In this document: positions 57,241 through 64,000 of the stretch, piece after piece
How the letters are laid out: every line of letters starts with the position of its first letter
Position numbering within the stretch: position 1 is the stretch's first letter
Assembly (NCBI GenBank): GCA_958413765.1
Contig: CATYVH010000003.1
Location: forward strand, 79,343 to 143,342
Reading direction: 5' to 3'
Source of the DNA: an uncultured Collinsella sp.
Lineage (GTDB): Bacteria; Actinomycetota; Coriobacteriia; Coriobacteriales; Coriobacteriaceae
Length of the DNA: 64,000 bases
The notes under the pieces: generated by a model
Told to the model about the DNA's origin: nothing
What the model saw: the letters and a program-made list of their open reading frames with translations, nothing else
Databases searched by the model: none
Made by a program: the position numbers and the translations under genes

Positions 57241-57798
57241 CTAACGGCCCAACATCCTAAAGAACCGCTCCTCGAGCGCGGGATCGGTCTCAAAGACGCC
57301 GCGGCGAGCGAGCGTCACGGTCTTGGTGCCGGGCTTTTGCACGCCGCGCATGGTCATGCACATATGCTCGGCTTCCATCAGCACAATCGCCCCTTGGGGA
57401 GCTAGATATTCCATGAGGGCATCGGCAACCTGTGCACACAACTGCTCCTGCAGCTGCAGACGACGGGCATAGACTTCAACCGTGCGAGCAAGCTTAGACA
57501 GACCCGCCACGCGACCGTTAGGGATATAGCCGATCGCAGCCTTGCCATAAAACGGCAGCAGATGGTGCTCGCACAGCGAGTAAAACGTAATGTCGCGCTC
57601 GATAACCAAATCGTTCGAAGCGACGGCAAAAGTTTTGGACAGGTGTTCCTCGGCACTCTGGTCCATACCGCCGGCAATCTCGCCATACATACGGGCAACG
57701 CGTGCCGGCGTCTCCAGCAGGCCCTCACGAGTTGGGTCCTCGCCTATACCTTCAAGCAGCAGCTTAATGGCAGTCTCGACTTTTTCCTGATCGACCAT
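57241..57798 (-). CDS. folE: GTP cyclohydrolase I
   Basis: FolE opens the folate pathway by converting GTP to dihydroneopterin triphosphate. The 185-residue type I enzyme has VERDITFYSLCEHHLLPFYGKAAIGYIPNGRVAGLSKLAR-like motifs: the zinc ligands Cys and His in SLCEHHLLPF and Cys in HMCMTMRGVQKPG, and the catalytic ring region in ALMEYLAPQGAIVLMEAE. Length is in the usual bacterial range. It is preceded by nrdG and followed directly by the HD gene and folB on the same strand. Confidence 0.95.
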   Translation of the reverse strand: MVDQEKVETAIKLLLEGIGEDPTREGLLETPARVARMYGEIAGGMDQSAEEHLSKTFAVASNDLVIERDITFYSLCEHHLLPFYGKAAIGYIPNGRVAGLSKLARTVEVYARRLQLQEQLCAQVADALMEYLAPQGAIVLMEAEHMCMTMRGVQKPGTKTVTLARRGVFETDPALEERFFRMLGR

Positions 57799-57865
57799 CT
57801 GGACCTCACTTTTTTCGATTTCGTGTTCGCGCTATGGTACCACGCCGGCACGCAGCCTCTGCCAG

Positions 57866-58447
57866 CTACATAGTATGGGTCGAATAGACCGGATCGTCTC
57901 GCCAAAGCACCACAGCATCGCAAAGCGCAACGCCCTCACGCGCAGCACGAGCGCGCGTGGCGTTCATATCGATCACGCGCTGATTACTCGAGCCCCTAAA
58001 ACGCAACGAGATATCGTACAGGTCTTGAACGAACGGACCATCCACCAACATGTCGAGGCAGGCAAGGATACGGCCCGTCACCTCGGTATGGTGACGACCG
58101 CCCGGCATAAGCTCCTCGAGTACGTCGCCGGTAAAGCACCAAATGGTCTTTCCCGACCCCACAGGATAAGCGGCACGAACACGCTCAATGAAATCAACGA
58201 GCCCCGCCTGGTTCTCGGGTTCCATAGGCTCGCCGCCCAGAATCGTCAGGCCATCGATAAAGGGATGGTCGAGACTCTCGATAATCTTGTCCTCGACGGC
58301 GCGATCGAACGGCTCACCCGCAGCAAAGTCCCACGCAACAGAGTTAAAGCAGTTCTTGCACCCACGACGGCACCCACTCACAAACAGGGAAGTACGAACG
58401 CCTTCCCCATCAGCAATATCGAAATACTTAATGTTCGCGTAGTTCAT
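57866..58447 (-). CDS. nrdG: Anaerobic ribonucleotide reductase activating protein
   Basis: NrdG is the radical-SAM activase that makes the glycyl radical of NrdD. The 193-residue protein has FDIADGEGVRTSLFVSGCRRGCKNCFNSVAWDF, with the Cx3Cx2C cluster motif, GLTILGGEPMEPENQAGLV and FTGDVLEELM. The start is the ATG at 58447 after GGGAG; the longer upstream frame reads through a hairpin and is rejected. It lies 427 bases behind nrdD in the same direction, in front of folE; a large stem-loop precedes its ribosome site. Confidence 0.92.
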   Translation of the reverse strand: MNYANIKYFDIADGEGVRTSLFVSGCRRGCKNCFNSVAWDFAAGEPFDRAVEDKIIESLDHPFIDGLTILGGEPMEPENQAGLVDFIERVRAAYPVGSGKTIWCFTGDVLEELMPGGRHHTEVTGRILACLDMLVDGPFVQDLYDISLRFRGSSNQRVIDMNATRARAAREGVALCDAVVLWRDDPVYSTHTM

Positions 58448-58462
58448 AAGTAACTCTCCCGG

Positions 58463-58546
58463 GAGGCCGGGACATATCATCCCGTCCTCAAACATTCTCG
58501 GCCTTTGGCCTGCGAAACTGCGGGCGGGACGATATGTCCCGGCCTC
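58463..58546 (-). repeat. Stem-loop in the nrdG leader
   Basis: A perfect 16-bp stem (58463-58478 with 58531-58546, GAGGCCGGGACATATC) continues after one A-C mismatch into TCCCG/CGGGA, with an inner GGCC-TTT-GGCC hairpin. It ends 13 bases from the nrdG ribosome site. Confidence 0.7.
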
Positions 58547-58724
58547 ATGCAAAAGGCAACTCAATGAACAAAACGAACATCGAGTATAGGGTTCGAGGTC
58601 TAATAAAAACTGGGTTGCGGCTCAACCGCCATCGCAAGTAAATCGCAGCTGCAGGTCGAATTATTTCCGCTAAGAACTTCGAGGAGTGAGCAGACCGCGA
58701 GCCGCATCTCAGCTACGTCAGCTT

Positions 58725-58862
58725 GGCTGCCCCGTAGCGAGGCCCCGGACCTTTGCTCGATATGAGTTCCGCACGAACAGGAGGCGCCAGTGGCGCCTCC
58801 GTCGTGAGCCAGGACTGTCCGAAATAGCGAGTAAAGGTCCGGGGCCTCGCTATGGGGCAGCC
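58725..58862. repeat. 138-bp long inverted repeat between nrdG and nrdD
   Basis: Arms of 35 bases (58725-58759 and 58828-58862) are complementary except for two positions, both G-U in plus-strand RNA. The inside holds a second perfect hairpin, GGAGGCGCC-AGT-GGCGCCTCC (58780-58800), and CACGA/TCGTG. The shape suggests a folded RNA or a mobile hairpin element rather than a simple terminator. No gene is seen in 58448-58873. Confidence 0.75.
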
Positions 58863-58873
58863 TGGGATGGTTA

Positions 58874-61096
58874 TTAGAGATGCAGCACGCGGTCGCGAAT
58901 CTCCTCGGTTCGACCCTGGTTCCAGAATTGGGTACCGATGTAGCCGCACGTACGACGGGCGACGTTCATCTTCTCCTGGTCGCGGTTGCCGCAGCTGGGG
59001 CACTCCCACACCAGCTTGCCGTCATCCTCGACAATCTTGATCTCGCCGTCGTAGCCGCACACCTGGCAGTAGTCGCTCTTGGTGTTGAGCTCGGCGTACA
59101 TGATATTGTCGTAGATGTACTGCATCACGCGAATGACGGCCTTGAGGTTGTCCTGCATGTTGGGAACCTCGACGTACGAAATGGCACCGCCCGGCGAAAG
59201 CTGCTGGAACATGCCCTCAAACTTAAGCTTGTCGAAGGCATCGATCTCCTCGGACACGTGAACGTGATAGCTGTTTGTAATGTAGCCCTTGTCCGTCACG
59301 CCCGGAATGATGCCAAAACGGCGTTGCAGGCACTTGGCGAACTTGTACGTCGTCGACTCCAGCGGCGTACCGTACAGCGAGAAATCGATATCGCTCGCGG
59401 CCTTCCACTCCGCGCACTTGTCGTTCATACGCTGCATAACTGCCATGGCAAAGGGCGTGCCCTCCTTCTCGGTGTGGCTGTGACCCGTCATGTACTTGAC
59501 GCACTCATACAGGCCGGCATAGCCCAAGCTGATGGTGGAGTATCCGCCCACGAGCAGTTTGTCGATCGTCTCGCCCTTCTTCAGACGCGCCAGGGCGCCG
59601 TACTGCCAAAGAATCGGTGCGGCATCCGAAAGCGTACCCATCAGACGCTCATGACGGCACAGCAGGGCGCGATGGCACAGCTCAAGACGCTCGTCGAAGA
59701 TCGTCCAGAACTTGTCCATGTCCTGATGCGAGCTCAGCGCGACATCGGGCAGGTTGATGGTCACAACGCCCTGGTTAAAGCGACCGTAGTACTTGGGCTT
59801 GTTCGGGTCATAGTTCAGCGCGTTGGCGACATTGTTAAAGCCGTTGCCCGAACGGTCGGGCGTCAGGAAACTGCGGCAACCCATGCAGGTGTAGCAATCG
59901 CCGTTGCCGGCGGTCTCGCCCTTAGACAGCTTGAGCTCGCGCATCTTCTTCTCGGAGATGTAGTCAGGCACCATGCGCTTGGCGGTGCACTTGGCAGCAA
60001 GCTTGGTCAGATAGAAGTACGGCGAATCCTCGCGGATGTTATCGTCCTCGAGCACGTAGATGAGCTTGGGGAACGCCGGGGTGATCCACACGCCGGCTTC
60101 GTTCTTAACGCCCTCATAGCGCTGACGAAGCGTCTCCTCCACAATCATGGCAAGGTCGTGCTTCTCCTGGGGCGTACGGGCCTCATTGAGATACATAAAG
60201 ACCGTCACGAACGGCGCCTGGCCATTCGTGGTCATAAGGGTCACGACCTGATACTGAATCGTCTGGACGCCGCGACGAATCTCATCGCGCAGGCGATCCT
60301 CAACGACTTCGCGGACCTTTTCGGGAGATGCGGAAACGCCGAGCTCCTCGAGCTCGCGGGCGACCTCGCCGCGAATCTTTTGACGGCTCACCTCAACGAA
60401 CGGGGCGAGATGGGTCAGCGAAATAGACTGGCCGCCGTACTGGGAGGATGCAACCTGGGCGATGATTTGCGTCGCGATGTTGCAGGCAGTCGAAAAGCTA
60501 TGCGGCTTCTCGATCAGCGTGCCCGAGATAACAGTACCGTTCTGGAGCATGTCCTCCAGGTTCACCAAGTCGCAGTTATGCATGTGCTGGGCAAAGTAAT
60601 CCGAATCGTGGAAGTGAATCAGGCCCTCATTGTGCGCATCCACGATCTCCTGGGGCAGCAGCACGCGCTGGGTCAGGTCCTTGGAGATCTCGCCGGCCAT
60701 GTAGTCACGCTGAACGGAGTTGACGGTCGGGTTCTTGTTGGAGTTCTCCTGCTTCACCTCTTCATTGTTGCACTCGATCAGCGACAGAATCTTGTCGTCG
60801 GTCGTATTCTTTTGGCGTTTCAGGCTCTGAACATAACGATAGATGATGTAGTGGCGGGCGACCTCATAGCAGTCGAGACGCATAATCTCGTCCTCGACCA
60901 AATCCTGGATCTCCTCGACCGATACGGTGTGACCGGCCTTCTCACATGCCTCGGCGACGTTTTGTGCCGCGTAGATCACCTGGCGGTCGGTAAGGCGAGA
61001 GCCCTCCTCGACCTCCAAGTTTGCGGCGCGGATGGCATTGACGATCTTATCGATGTCAAAGACAACCTCGGTGCCGCTGCGCTTGATGATCTTCAT
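58874..61096 (-). CDS. nrdD: Anaerobic ribonucleoside-triphosphate reductase
   Basis: NrdD is the oxygen-sensitive class III reductase that makes dNTPs for an anaerobe. The 740-residue protein starts MKIIKRSGTEVVFDIDKIVNAI, an ATP-cone region. It has HFHDSDYFAQHMHNCDLVNL (substrate and active-site Cys), NLPDVAL, the C-terminal zinc ribbon CQVCGYDG ... CPSCGNRD, and the glycyl-radical motif RRTCGYIGTQFWNQGRTEEI close to the end. The start at 61096 was chosen for its AGAGG; ten residues upstream are out of family. It is expressed from a promoter with an NrdR box and followed by two stem-loops before nrdG. Confidence 0.95.
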   Translation of the reverse strand: MKIIKRSGTEVVFDIDKIVNAIRAANLEVEEGSRLTDRQVIYAAQNVAEACEKAGHTVSVEEIQDLVEDEIMRLDCYEVARHYIIYRYVQSLKRQKNTTDDKILSLIECNNEEVKQENSNKNPTVNSVQRDYMAGEISKDLTQRVLLPQEIVDAHNEGLIHFHDSDYFAQHMHNCDLVNLEDMLQNGTVISGTLIEKPHSFSTACNIATQIIAQVASSQYGGQSISLTHLAPFVEVSRQKIRGEVARELEELGVSASPEKVREVVEDRLRDEIRRGVQTIQYQVVTLMTTNGQAPFVTVFMYLNEARTPQEKHDLAMIVEETLRQRYEGVKNEAGVWITPAFPKLIYVLEDDNIREDSPYFYLTKLAAKCTAKRMVPDYISEKKMRELKLSKGETAGNGDCYTCMGCRSFLTPDRSGNGFNNVANALNYDPNKPKYYGRFNQGVVTINLPDVALSSHQDMDKFWTIFDERLELCHRALLCRHERLMGTLSDAAPILWQYGALARLKKGETIDKLLVGGYSTISLGYAGLYECVKYMTGHSHTEKEGTPFAMAVMQRMNDKCAEWKAASDIDFSLYGTPLESTTYKFAKCLQRRFGIIPGVTDKGYITNSYHVHVSEEIDAFDKLKFEGMFQQLSPGGAISYVEVPNMQDNLKAVIRVMQYIYDNIMYAELNTKSDYCQVCGYDGEIKIVEDDGKLVWECPSCGNRDQEKMNVARRTCGYIGTQFWNQGRTEEIRDRVLHL

Positions 61097-61322
61097 CCTC
61101 TTGCCTCTTTCGCGTCGTAGTCTCATTGCGCTTCAGAGCCAAACGATGCCCGGCAGGGCCTGCCCCTGTCTTGCGGCGCCGTCGCGCAATCTGTGTTCTC
61201 GATAAACCATAAGCCTCCATGCGGACATTCCCAGGAGCCAATCAAGCGGCTCAAGGACATGTTCAAAGAGGCAGTTAAGGTCTTCGTTCTCTGTCCGCTA
61301 TCTATCATACGACAAAGACGCA

Positions 61323-61352
61323 TCTATATCCTGTATTCTTTTTTTAGGTCAA
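61323..61352 (-). promoter_or_regulatory. Promoter of nrdD
   Basis: Minus strand TTGACC (61347-61352), 18-bp spacer, TATAGA (61323-61328), within an AT-rich stretch. Confidence 0.55.
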
Positions 61353-61368
61353 ACACAACATATAGTGT
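61353..61368 (-). promoter_or_regulatory. NrdR box upstream of nrdD
   Basis: ACACAACATATAGTGT matches the NrdR consensus ACACWATATATWGTGT at all but one or two positions and lies directly upstream of the -35 box. A second, weaker site centred 34 bases downstream (near 61326) overlaps the -10 box. Confidence 0.6.
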
Positions 61369-61428
61369 TTCAGCAGGTCAAAGCAATTGGTCAATTTACA
61401 GACGCATTAAAAATGAGAGGTCATAGAC

Positions 61429-61788
61429 ATGCCAAACGAGCCTCATCAACGCAACTACCTGCACGGCAGTTTTGAAACCCCCTCAACCATACCGCCGACA
61501 AATCCTACCAAAACCAAACCGCTCACGCCAAAAGAATCCAAAAGTTTGTGCTTGACCAACATGTTGCGGTCGTGCCTTGCCAAGCCTCATGCAACCGCGG
61601 CACGAAACCTTGGAAGATATGTGTATGCAAACGAAGAAGATGAGGGTTTCCTCGGATGGCTACTGAGAAGCATCCCGAAAGATCAAAAAACTCGAAATTT
61701 GGTGACGTATTTGGCGACACATTTGGCGACCAAAACAAAACAGCCCAGAGACATAGCCTCTGGGCTGCGAACATTTGGTGGGCGTTAG
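61429..61788 (+). CDS. Possible small protein of unknown function
   Basis: An open frame of 119 codons with GAGAGG at a suitable distance from its ATG (61429). It has a Thr/Pro/Lys-rich first third and a more ordinary second part (GFLGWLLRSIPKDQKTRNLVTYL). It is richer in A than its neighbours. Its last ~20 codons run through the terminator of the tRNA genes on the other strand and its stop lies inside tRNA-Val, which speaks against it. No known family. Confidence 0.3.
   Translation: MPNEPHQRNYLHGSFETPSTIPPTNPTKTKPLTPKESKSLCLTNMLRSCLAKPHATAARNLGRYVYANEEDEGFLGWLLRSIPKDQKTRNLVTYLATHLATKTKQPRDIASGLRTFGGR
61732..61768 (-). terminator. Intrinsic terminator of the tRNA-Gly/tRNA-Val unit
   Basis: GCAGCCCAGAG and CTCTGGGCTG arms, followed on the minus strand by TTTTGTTTTG, directly behind tRNA-Val. 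Confidence 0.85.
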
Positions 61789-61850
61789 AAGATTTGAACT
61801 TCTGACCTCTTCCGTGTCAGGGAAGCGCTCTCCCCCTGAGCTAAACGCCC
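61776..61850 (-). tRNA. tRNA-Val (GAC)
   Basis: 75 bases with encoded CCA. Acceptor arms are GGGCGTT and AACGCCC; the D-arm is GCTCAGGGGGAGAGC; the anticodon stem CTTCC/GGAAG encloses CTGACAC, giving GAC; the T-loop is GTTCAAATC. Confidence 0.93.
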
Positions 61851-61853
61851 AAA

Positions 61854-61929
61854 TGGAGCGGACAACGGGGCTCGAACCCGCGACCCCAACCTTGGCAAGG
61901 TTGTGCTCTACCAACTGAGCCATGTCCGC
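61854..61929 (-). tRNA. tRNA-Gly (GCC)
   Basis: 76 bases with encoded CCA. Acceptor GCGGACA/TGTCCGC with T as discriminator, D-arm GCTCAGTTGGTAGAGC, anticodon stem CAACC/GGTTG around TTGCCAA, giving GCC, and T-arm GCGGGTTCGAGCCCCGT. It lies three bases before tRNA-Val in the same transcript. Confidence 0.93.
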
Positions 61930-61941
61930 CTGCGAGGATTT

Positions 61942-61970
61942 AATATACGGGATGATCCACCCAAATGCAA
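61942..61970 (-). promoter_or_regulatory. Promoter of the tRNA-Gly/tRNA-Val unit
   Basis: Minus strand TTGCAT (61965-61970), 17-bp spacer, TATATT (61942-61947), 12 bases before the first tRNA base. Confidence 0.7.
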
Positions 61971-62070
61971 GAACTTTTTTTGAAAAGTTTTGCGACGCCC
62001 TCGCGAACCTCACGAAGACATCAGCCACCACGGAAAGCGCAGGCAAACGCAAACTCGCCGCAAGAGGCCC

Positions 62071-63804
62071 TTACATCTCACCGAGCATGATCCAGGCAGA
62101 GCTGTCCTGCGCGAGCCTGCCGTCTGCAAGCGGTGATGAGGTGAGCAGGACCCTACCCGCCGGCAGCTCCACGGGTGCTGCACCGAAGTTCGTCACACAC
62201 GCCCAGCCGTTGTCGCGGCGATAAGCGATGACGCCGCTCTCAGCGCCCTCGGCACCATCCGCAAGACCGGTGCGCCCGTCAAGATCGAGCCACGCAAGAT
62301 CGTTGGCGCACCCGCGCAGCTTGCGCCGCAGCCAGAGGGCGTCACGATAGAGCGCAAGCATCGATGTCGGATCCGCCTCTTCCCTATCGGCGGCGTAATC
62401 GGAAAACCATGCAGGCTGCGGCAGATGGGGCGCCGCATCGGCGTCCGCCGGTGAAAACCCAAACGATCCGCCCTGCGCGGGATCGTCCGCTGCCGTCCAC
62501 GGCAGGGGCACACGGCAGCCGTCGCGCCCCTTCTCACGCTTCGGTCCGTGCGTATTGGTCGCAGTAGGATCTTCGAGTGCAGCCCACGGGATGTCAGCCA
62601 CCTCAAAAAGGCCGAGCTCCTCACCCTGATACACGTATGCCGAGCCCGGAAGCGCCAGCTCAAGCAAAAGGGCCGCCCGCGCGCGGCGCTCGCCGAGTTC
62701 ACGGTCCTCGTCATAAGACGACCCGTCGCGTAAGAGCCAGTCGAGCGCAATCTGGTGGTAGCGCGTCGCCTTGATTTGCGGCAGGGCATAGCGTGTTGCC
62801 ACGCGCGGCACGTCGTGGTTGGAGAGTACCCAGGTCGAGGCGGAATCGGATTCGATGGCCGCCTTCAAGCCCTCCTCGATTGCGGCGTGCATGTCATCAT
62901 AGGTCCAAGTGGCCTTGGCGAACTCAAAGTTGAATGTCTGGCCAAGCTCGCTGGGGCGCGCGTAGAGATACTGGCGCTCGGGCAGCACCCACGCCTCGGC
63001 AACGGCGCTGCGCGGCGGATTATAGCGGTCGAACACGCGACGCCACTCGCGATAGATCTCGTGGACCTCGTTGCGGTCCCACAGCGGATGGGTACCGTCG
63101 TCAACCATGTCATCGCCCTCGGCGAGATGCCACCGGTCGAGGTCATCGCGGTCGAGATCCTTGGCAAGACTGTGCGCCACATCAATGCGAAAGCCATCGA
63201 CGCCTCGATCGCTCCAAAACGCCAGGACGTCGCAAAAGAACGCGTGAACCACGGGACATGACCAGTCAAAGTCCGGCTGCTCGGGCGTAAACATGTGCAG
63301 ATACCACTGACCGTCCGCAACACGCGTCCAGGCGGGGCCACCAAAGTTGGCATTCCAATTGGTGGGAGGCAGCTCGCCATGCTCGCCGCGACCATCGCGG
63401 AAGATATAACGGGCGCGCTCGGGCGATCCGGGGCCGGCGGCAAGAGCGGCTTTGAACCAGGGGTGCTGGTTGGATGAATGGTTGGGCACGATGTCGACGA
63501 TGACCTTGATGCCGTGTGCGTGAGCGGCAGCGATCATGTCATCGAAATCGTCAAGCGAGCCGAGACGTGGGTCGACATCGCAATAGTCCGCCACATCATA
63601 GCCGCCATCGACAAGAGGCGATGGGTAAAACGGGCTCAGCCAGATGGCCTCGATACCCAGGCGCTCAAGATAGTCCATCTTCTGGGTAATGCCCGCGATA
63701 TCGCCCAGACCCGAACCAGTCGAATCCTTAAACGAGCGCGGGTAGATCTGATAAATCGCGGCATCGGACATCCATGAGCGCGAAGAGGACTTTTCTGTAG
63801 CCAT
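62071..63804 (-). CDS. GH13 alpha-glucosidase
   Basis: A 577-residue glycoside hydrolase family 13 enzyme that splits terminal alpha-glucosyl residues of oligosaccharides, cytoplasmic since no signal peptide is seen. Conserved regions: YQIYPRSFKDSTGSGLGDI (start of barrel), IVDIVPNHSSNQHPWF (region I), GVDGFRIDVAHSLAKD with the nucleophile Asp, SAVAEAWVLPER with the acid Glu, and WVLSNHDVPRVATRY with the third Asp. The sequence style is that of actinobacterial alpha-1,4-glucosidase or oligo-1,6-glucosidase. The start at 63804 was chosen for GGGAG nine bases upstream and family alignment. It lies between two tRNA-bearing stretches. Confidence 0.9.
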   Translation of the reverse strand: MATEKSSSRSWMSDAAIYQIYPRSFKDSTGSGLGDIAGITQKMDYLERLGIEAIWLSPFYPSPLVDGGYDVADYCDVDPRLGSLDDFDDMIAAAHAHGIKVIVDIVPNHSSNQHPWFKAALAAGPGSPERARYIFRDGRGEHGELPPTNWNANFGGPAWTRVADGQWYLHMFTPEQPDFDWSCPVVHAFFCDVLAFWSDRGVDGFRIDVAHSLAKDLDRDDLDRWHLAEGDDMVDDGTHPLWDRNEVHEIYREWRRVFDRYNPPRSAVAEAWVLPERQYLYARPSELGQTFNFEFAKATWTYDDMHAAIEEGLKAAIESDSASTWVLSNHDVPRVATRYALPQIKATRYHQIALDWLLRDGSSYDEDRELGERRARAALLLELALPGSAYVYQGEELGLFEVADIPWAALEDPTATNTHGPKREKGRDGCRVPLPWTAADDPAQGGSFGFSPADADAAPHLPQPAWFSDYAADREEADPTSMLALYRDALWLRRKLRGCANDLAWLDLDGRTGLADGAEGAESGVIAYRRDNGWACVTNFGAAPVELPAGRVLLTSSPLADGRLAQDSSAWIMLGEM

Positions 63805-63944
63805 GAGGTGCATCTCCCTTGCAACGAGGTTTTGCGAGATGCCCACGATGATACGCCCAAAGCGGACATTCGCGGCAAGCAACGCCACAGCCACGCCCCA
63901 AAACGCTCGCTCTCTCTCGGGTTCGAGCCCAGGCGATAGGTACG

Positions 63945-63975
63945 AAAAAGCCCGGCTACCGTAGTAGTCGGGCTG
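63945..63975 (-). terminator. Intrinsic terminator of the tRNA at the window edge
   Basis: AGCCCG and CGGGCT arms with an inner CTAC/GTAG pair, followed on the minus strand by TTTTTCG. Confidence 0.8.
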
Positions 63976-63982
63976 TTACACT

Positions 63983-64000
63983 TGGAGCGGACAACGGGGC
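63983..64000 (-). tRNA. tRNA-Gly 3' end (partial, cut by the window)
   Basis: The last 18 bases are identical to the 3' end of the tRNA-Gly at 61854-61929, including CCA, the T discriminator and the TGTCCGC acceptor strand. The anticodon lies beyond the window, so identity as glycine is inferred. Confidence 0.7.

Noticed and set aside
58686..59009. Short frames on both strands over the long inverted repeat
   Set aside because: They translate the two arms of the repeat (hence similar peptides on both strands) and are by-products of the palindrome.
58880..61120. 746-codon open frame antisense to nrdD
   Set aside because: Produced by GC-rich codon bias opposite a well-conserved gene; no ribosome site or family similarity. 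The same holds for long antisense frames over pgi (31371-33122), metY (46914-48611), nadE (9262-10137), ettA (13017-14204), ldh (5880-6881) and others.
63905..63943. tRNA T-arm-like sequence GGTTCGAGCCC between the GH13 gene and the last tRNA
   Set aside because: No acceptor or anticodon arm around it; the match is only a T-loop motif and not a tRNA gene.
1..64000. CRISPR arrays, rRNA genes, insertion sequences, prophage genes, replication origin
   Set aside because: No regular direct repeats with spacers, no rRNA sequence, no transposase, integrase or phage structural genes, and no DnaA-box cluster were seen.

Overview
The window looks like chromosome of a high-GC, anaerobic, Gram-positive actinobacterium of the Coriobacteriia, most probably Collinsella or a close relative. 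This rests on GC-rich third codon positions, frequent GTG/TTG starts with strong GGAGG-type ribosome sites, an L-lactate dehydrogenase, a class III anaerobic ribonucleotide reductase, the acetylase (DapH) branch of lysine/diaminopimelate synthesis and a fructoselysine-type catabolic cluster. No database could be searched, so genus is an inference. I see no rRNA, CRISPR array, prophage or insertion sequence. Layout: (1) 1-3.3 kb, a lysA-dapA in-frame fusion (5' end outside the window), dapB and dapH. (2) 3.3-18 kb, mostly housekeeping genes: a nucleoid-associated protein, a DUF2974 hydrolase, ldh, a class I aminotransferase, glutamine-dependent nadE, two lineage-specific proteins, ettA, an sdpR/sdpI-like pair, a possible type I toxin-antitoxin locus, tcdA and tatD. 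(3) 18-29.4 kb, one long minus-strand catabolic region: GntR/HutC regulator, YfcC-type transporter, amidohydrolase, FrlC-, FrlB- and FrlD-like proteins, then after a hairpin a second PfkB kinase, a TIM-barrel amidohydrolase, YjbQ, BtpA/SgcQ and an FGGY kinase. (4) 29.5-37.7 kb: two HAD phosphatases, pgi, an isolated Fe-ADH-like N-domain, an SOS-type Y-family polymerase with its YolD partner, a metal-binding membrane protein behind a CsoR-like operator, and a DUF3793/flavodoxin pair behind a possible DtxR/IdeR box. (5) 37.8-45.5 kb: a polar amino-acid ABC importer, nfo, an oxidoreductase, an Fe-S aldo/keto reductase and panE. (6) 45.6-57.8 kb: small secreted and membrane proteins, metY with a divergent LysR regulator, rnhA, another oxidoreductase, acylphosphatase, a Fur-family regulator, a UreE-like/SlyD-like pair, a dipeptidase, a YgjP-like metalloprotease and a folE-HD-folB folate cluster. 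(7) 57.9-64 kb: nrdG and nrdD, tRNA-Val, tRNA-Gly, a GH13 alpha-glucosidase and the edge of another probable tRNA-Gly. How it fits together: the DAP genes supply lysine and cell wall; the frl-like region would import and phosphorylate glycated amino compounds and release glucose 6-phosphate, which pgi, the HAD enzymes and ldh can take into mixed-acid fermentation; nrdD/nrdG make dNTPs without oxygen. The most unusual signals are non-coding. They include a 28-codon hydrophobic ORF whose predicted mRNA has 12-nt complementary ends and an antisense promoter (16.0-16.3 kb), two covarying hairpin elements around one oxidoreductase (41.9 and 43.1 kb), a family of short GGGACAGG palindromes, a 138-bp near-perfect inverted repeat (58.7 kb), and a well-translated Cys-containing leader peptide before metY (48.5 kb).
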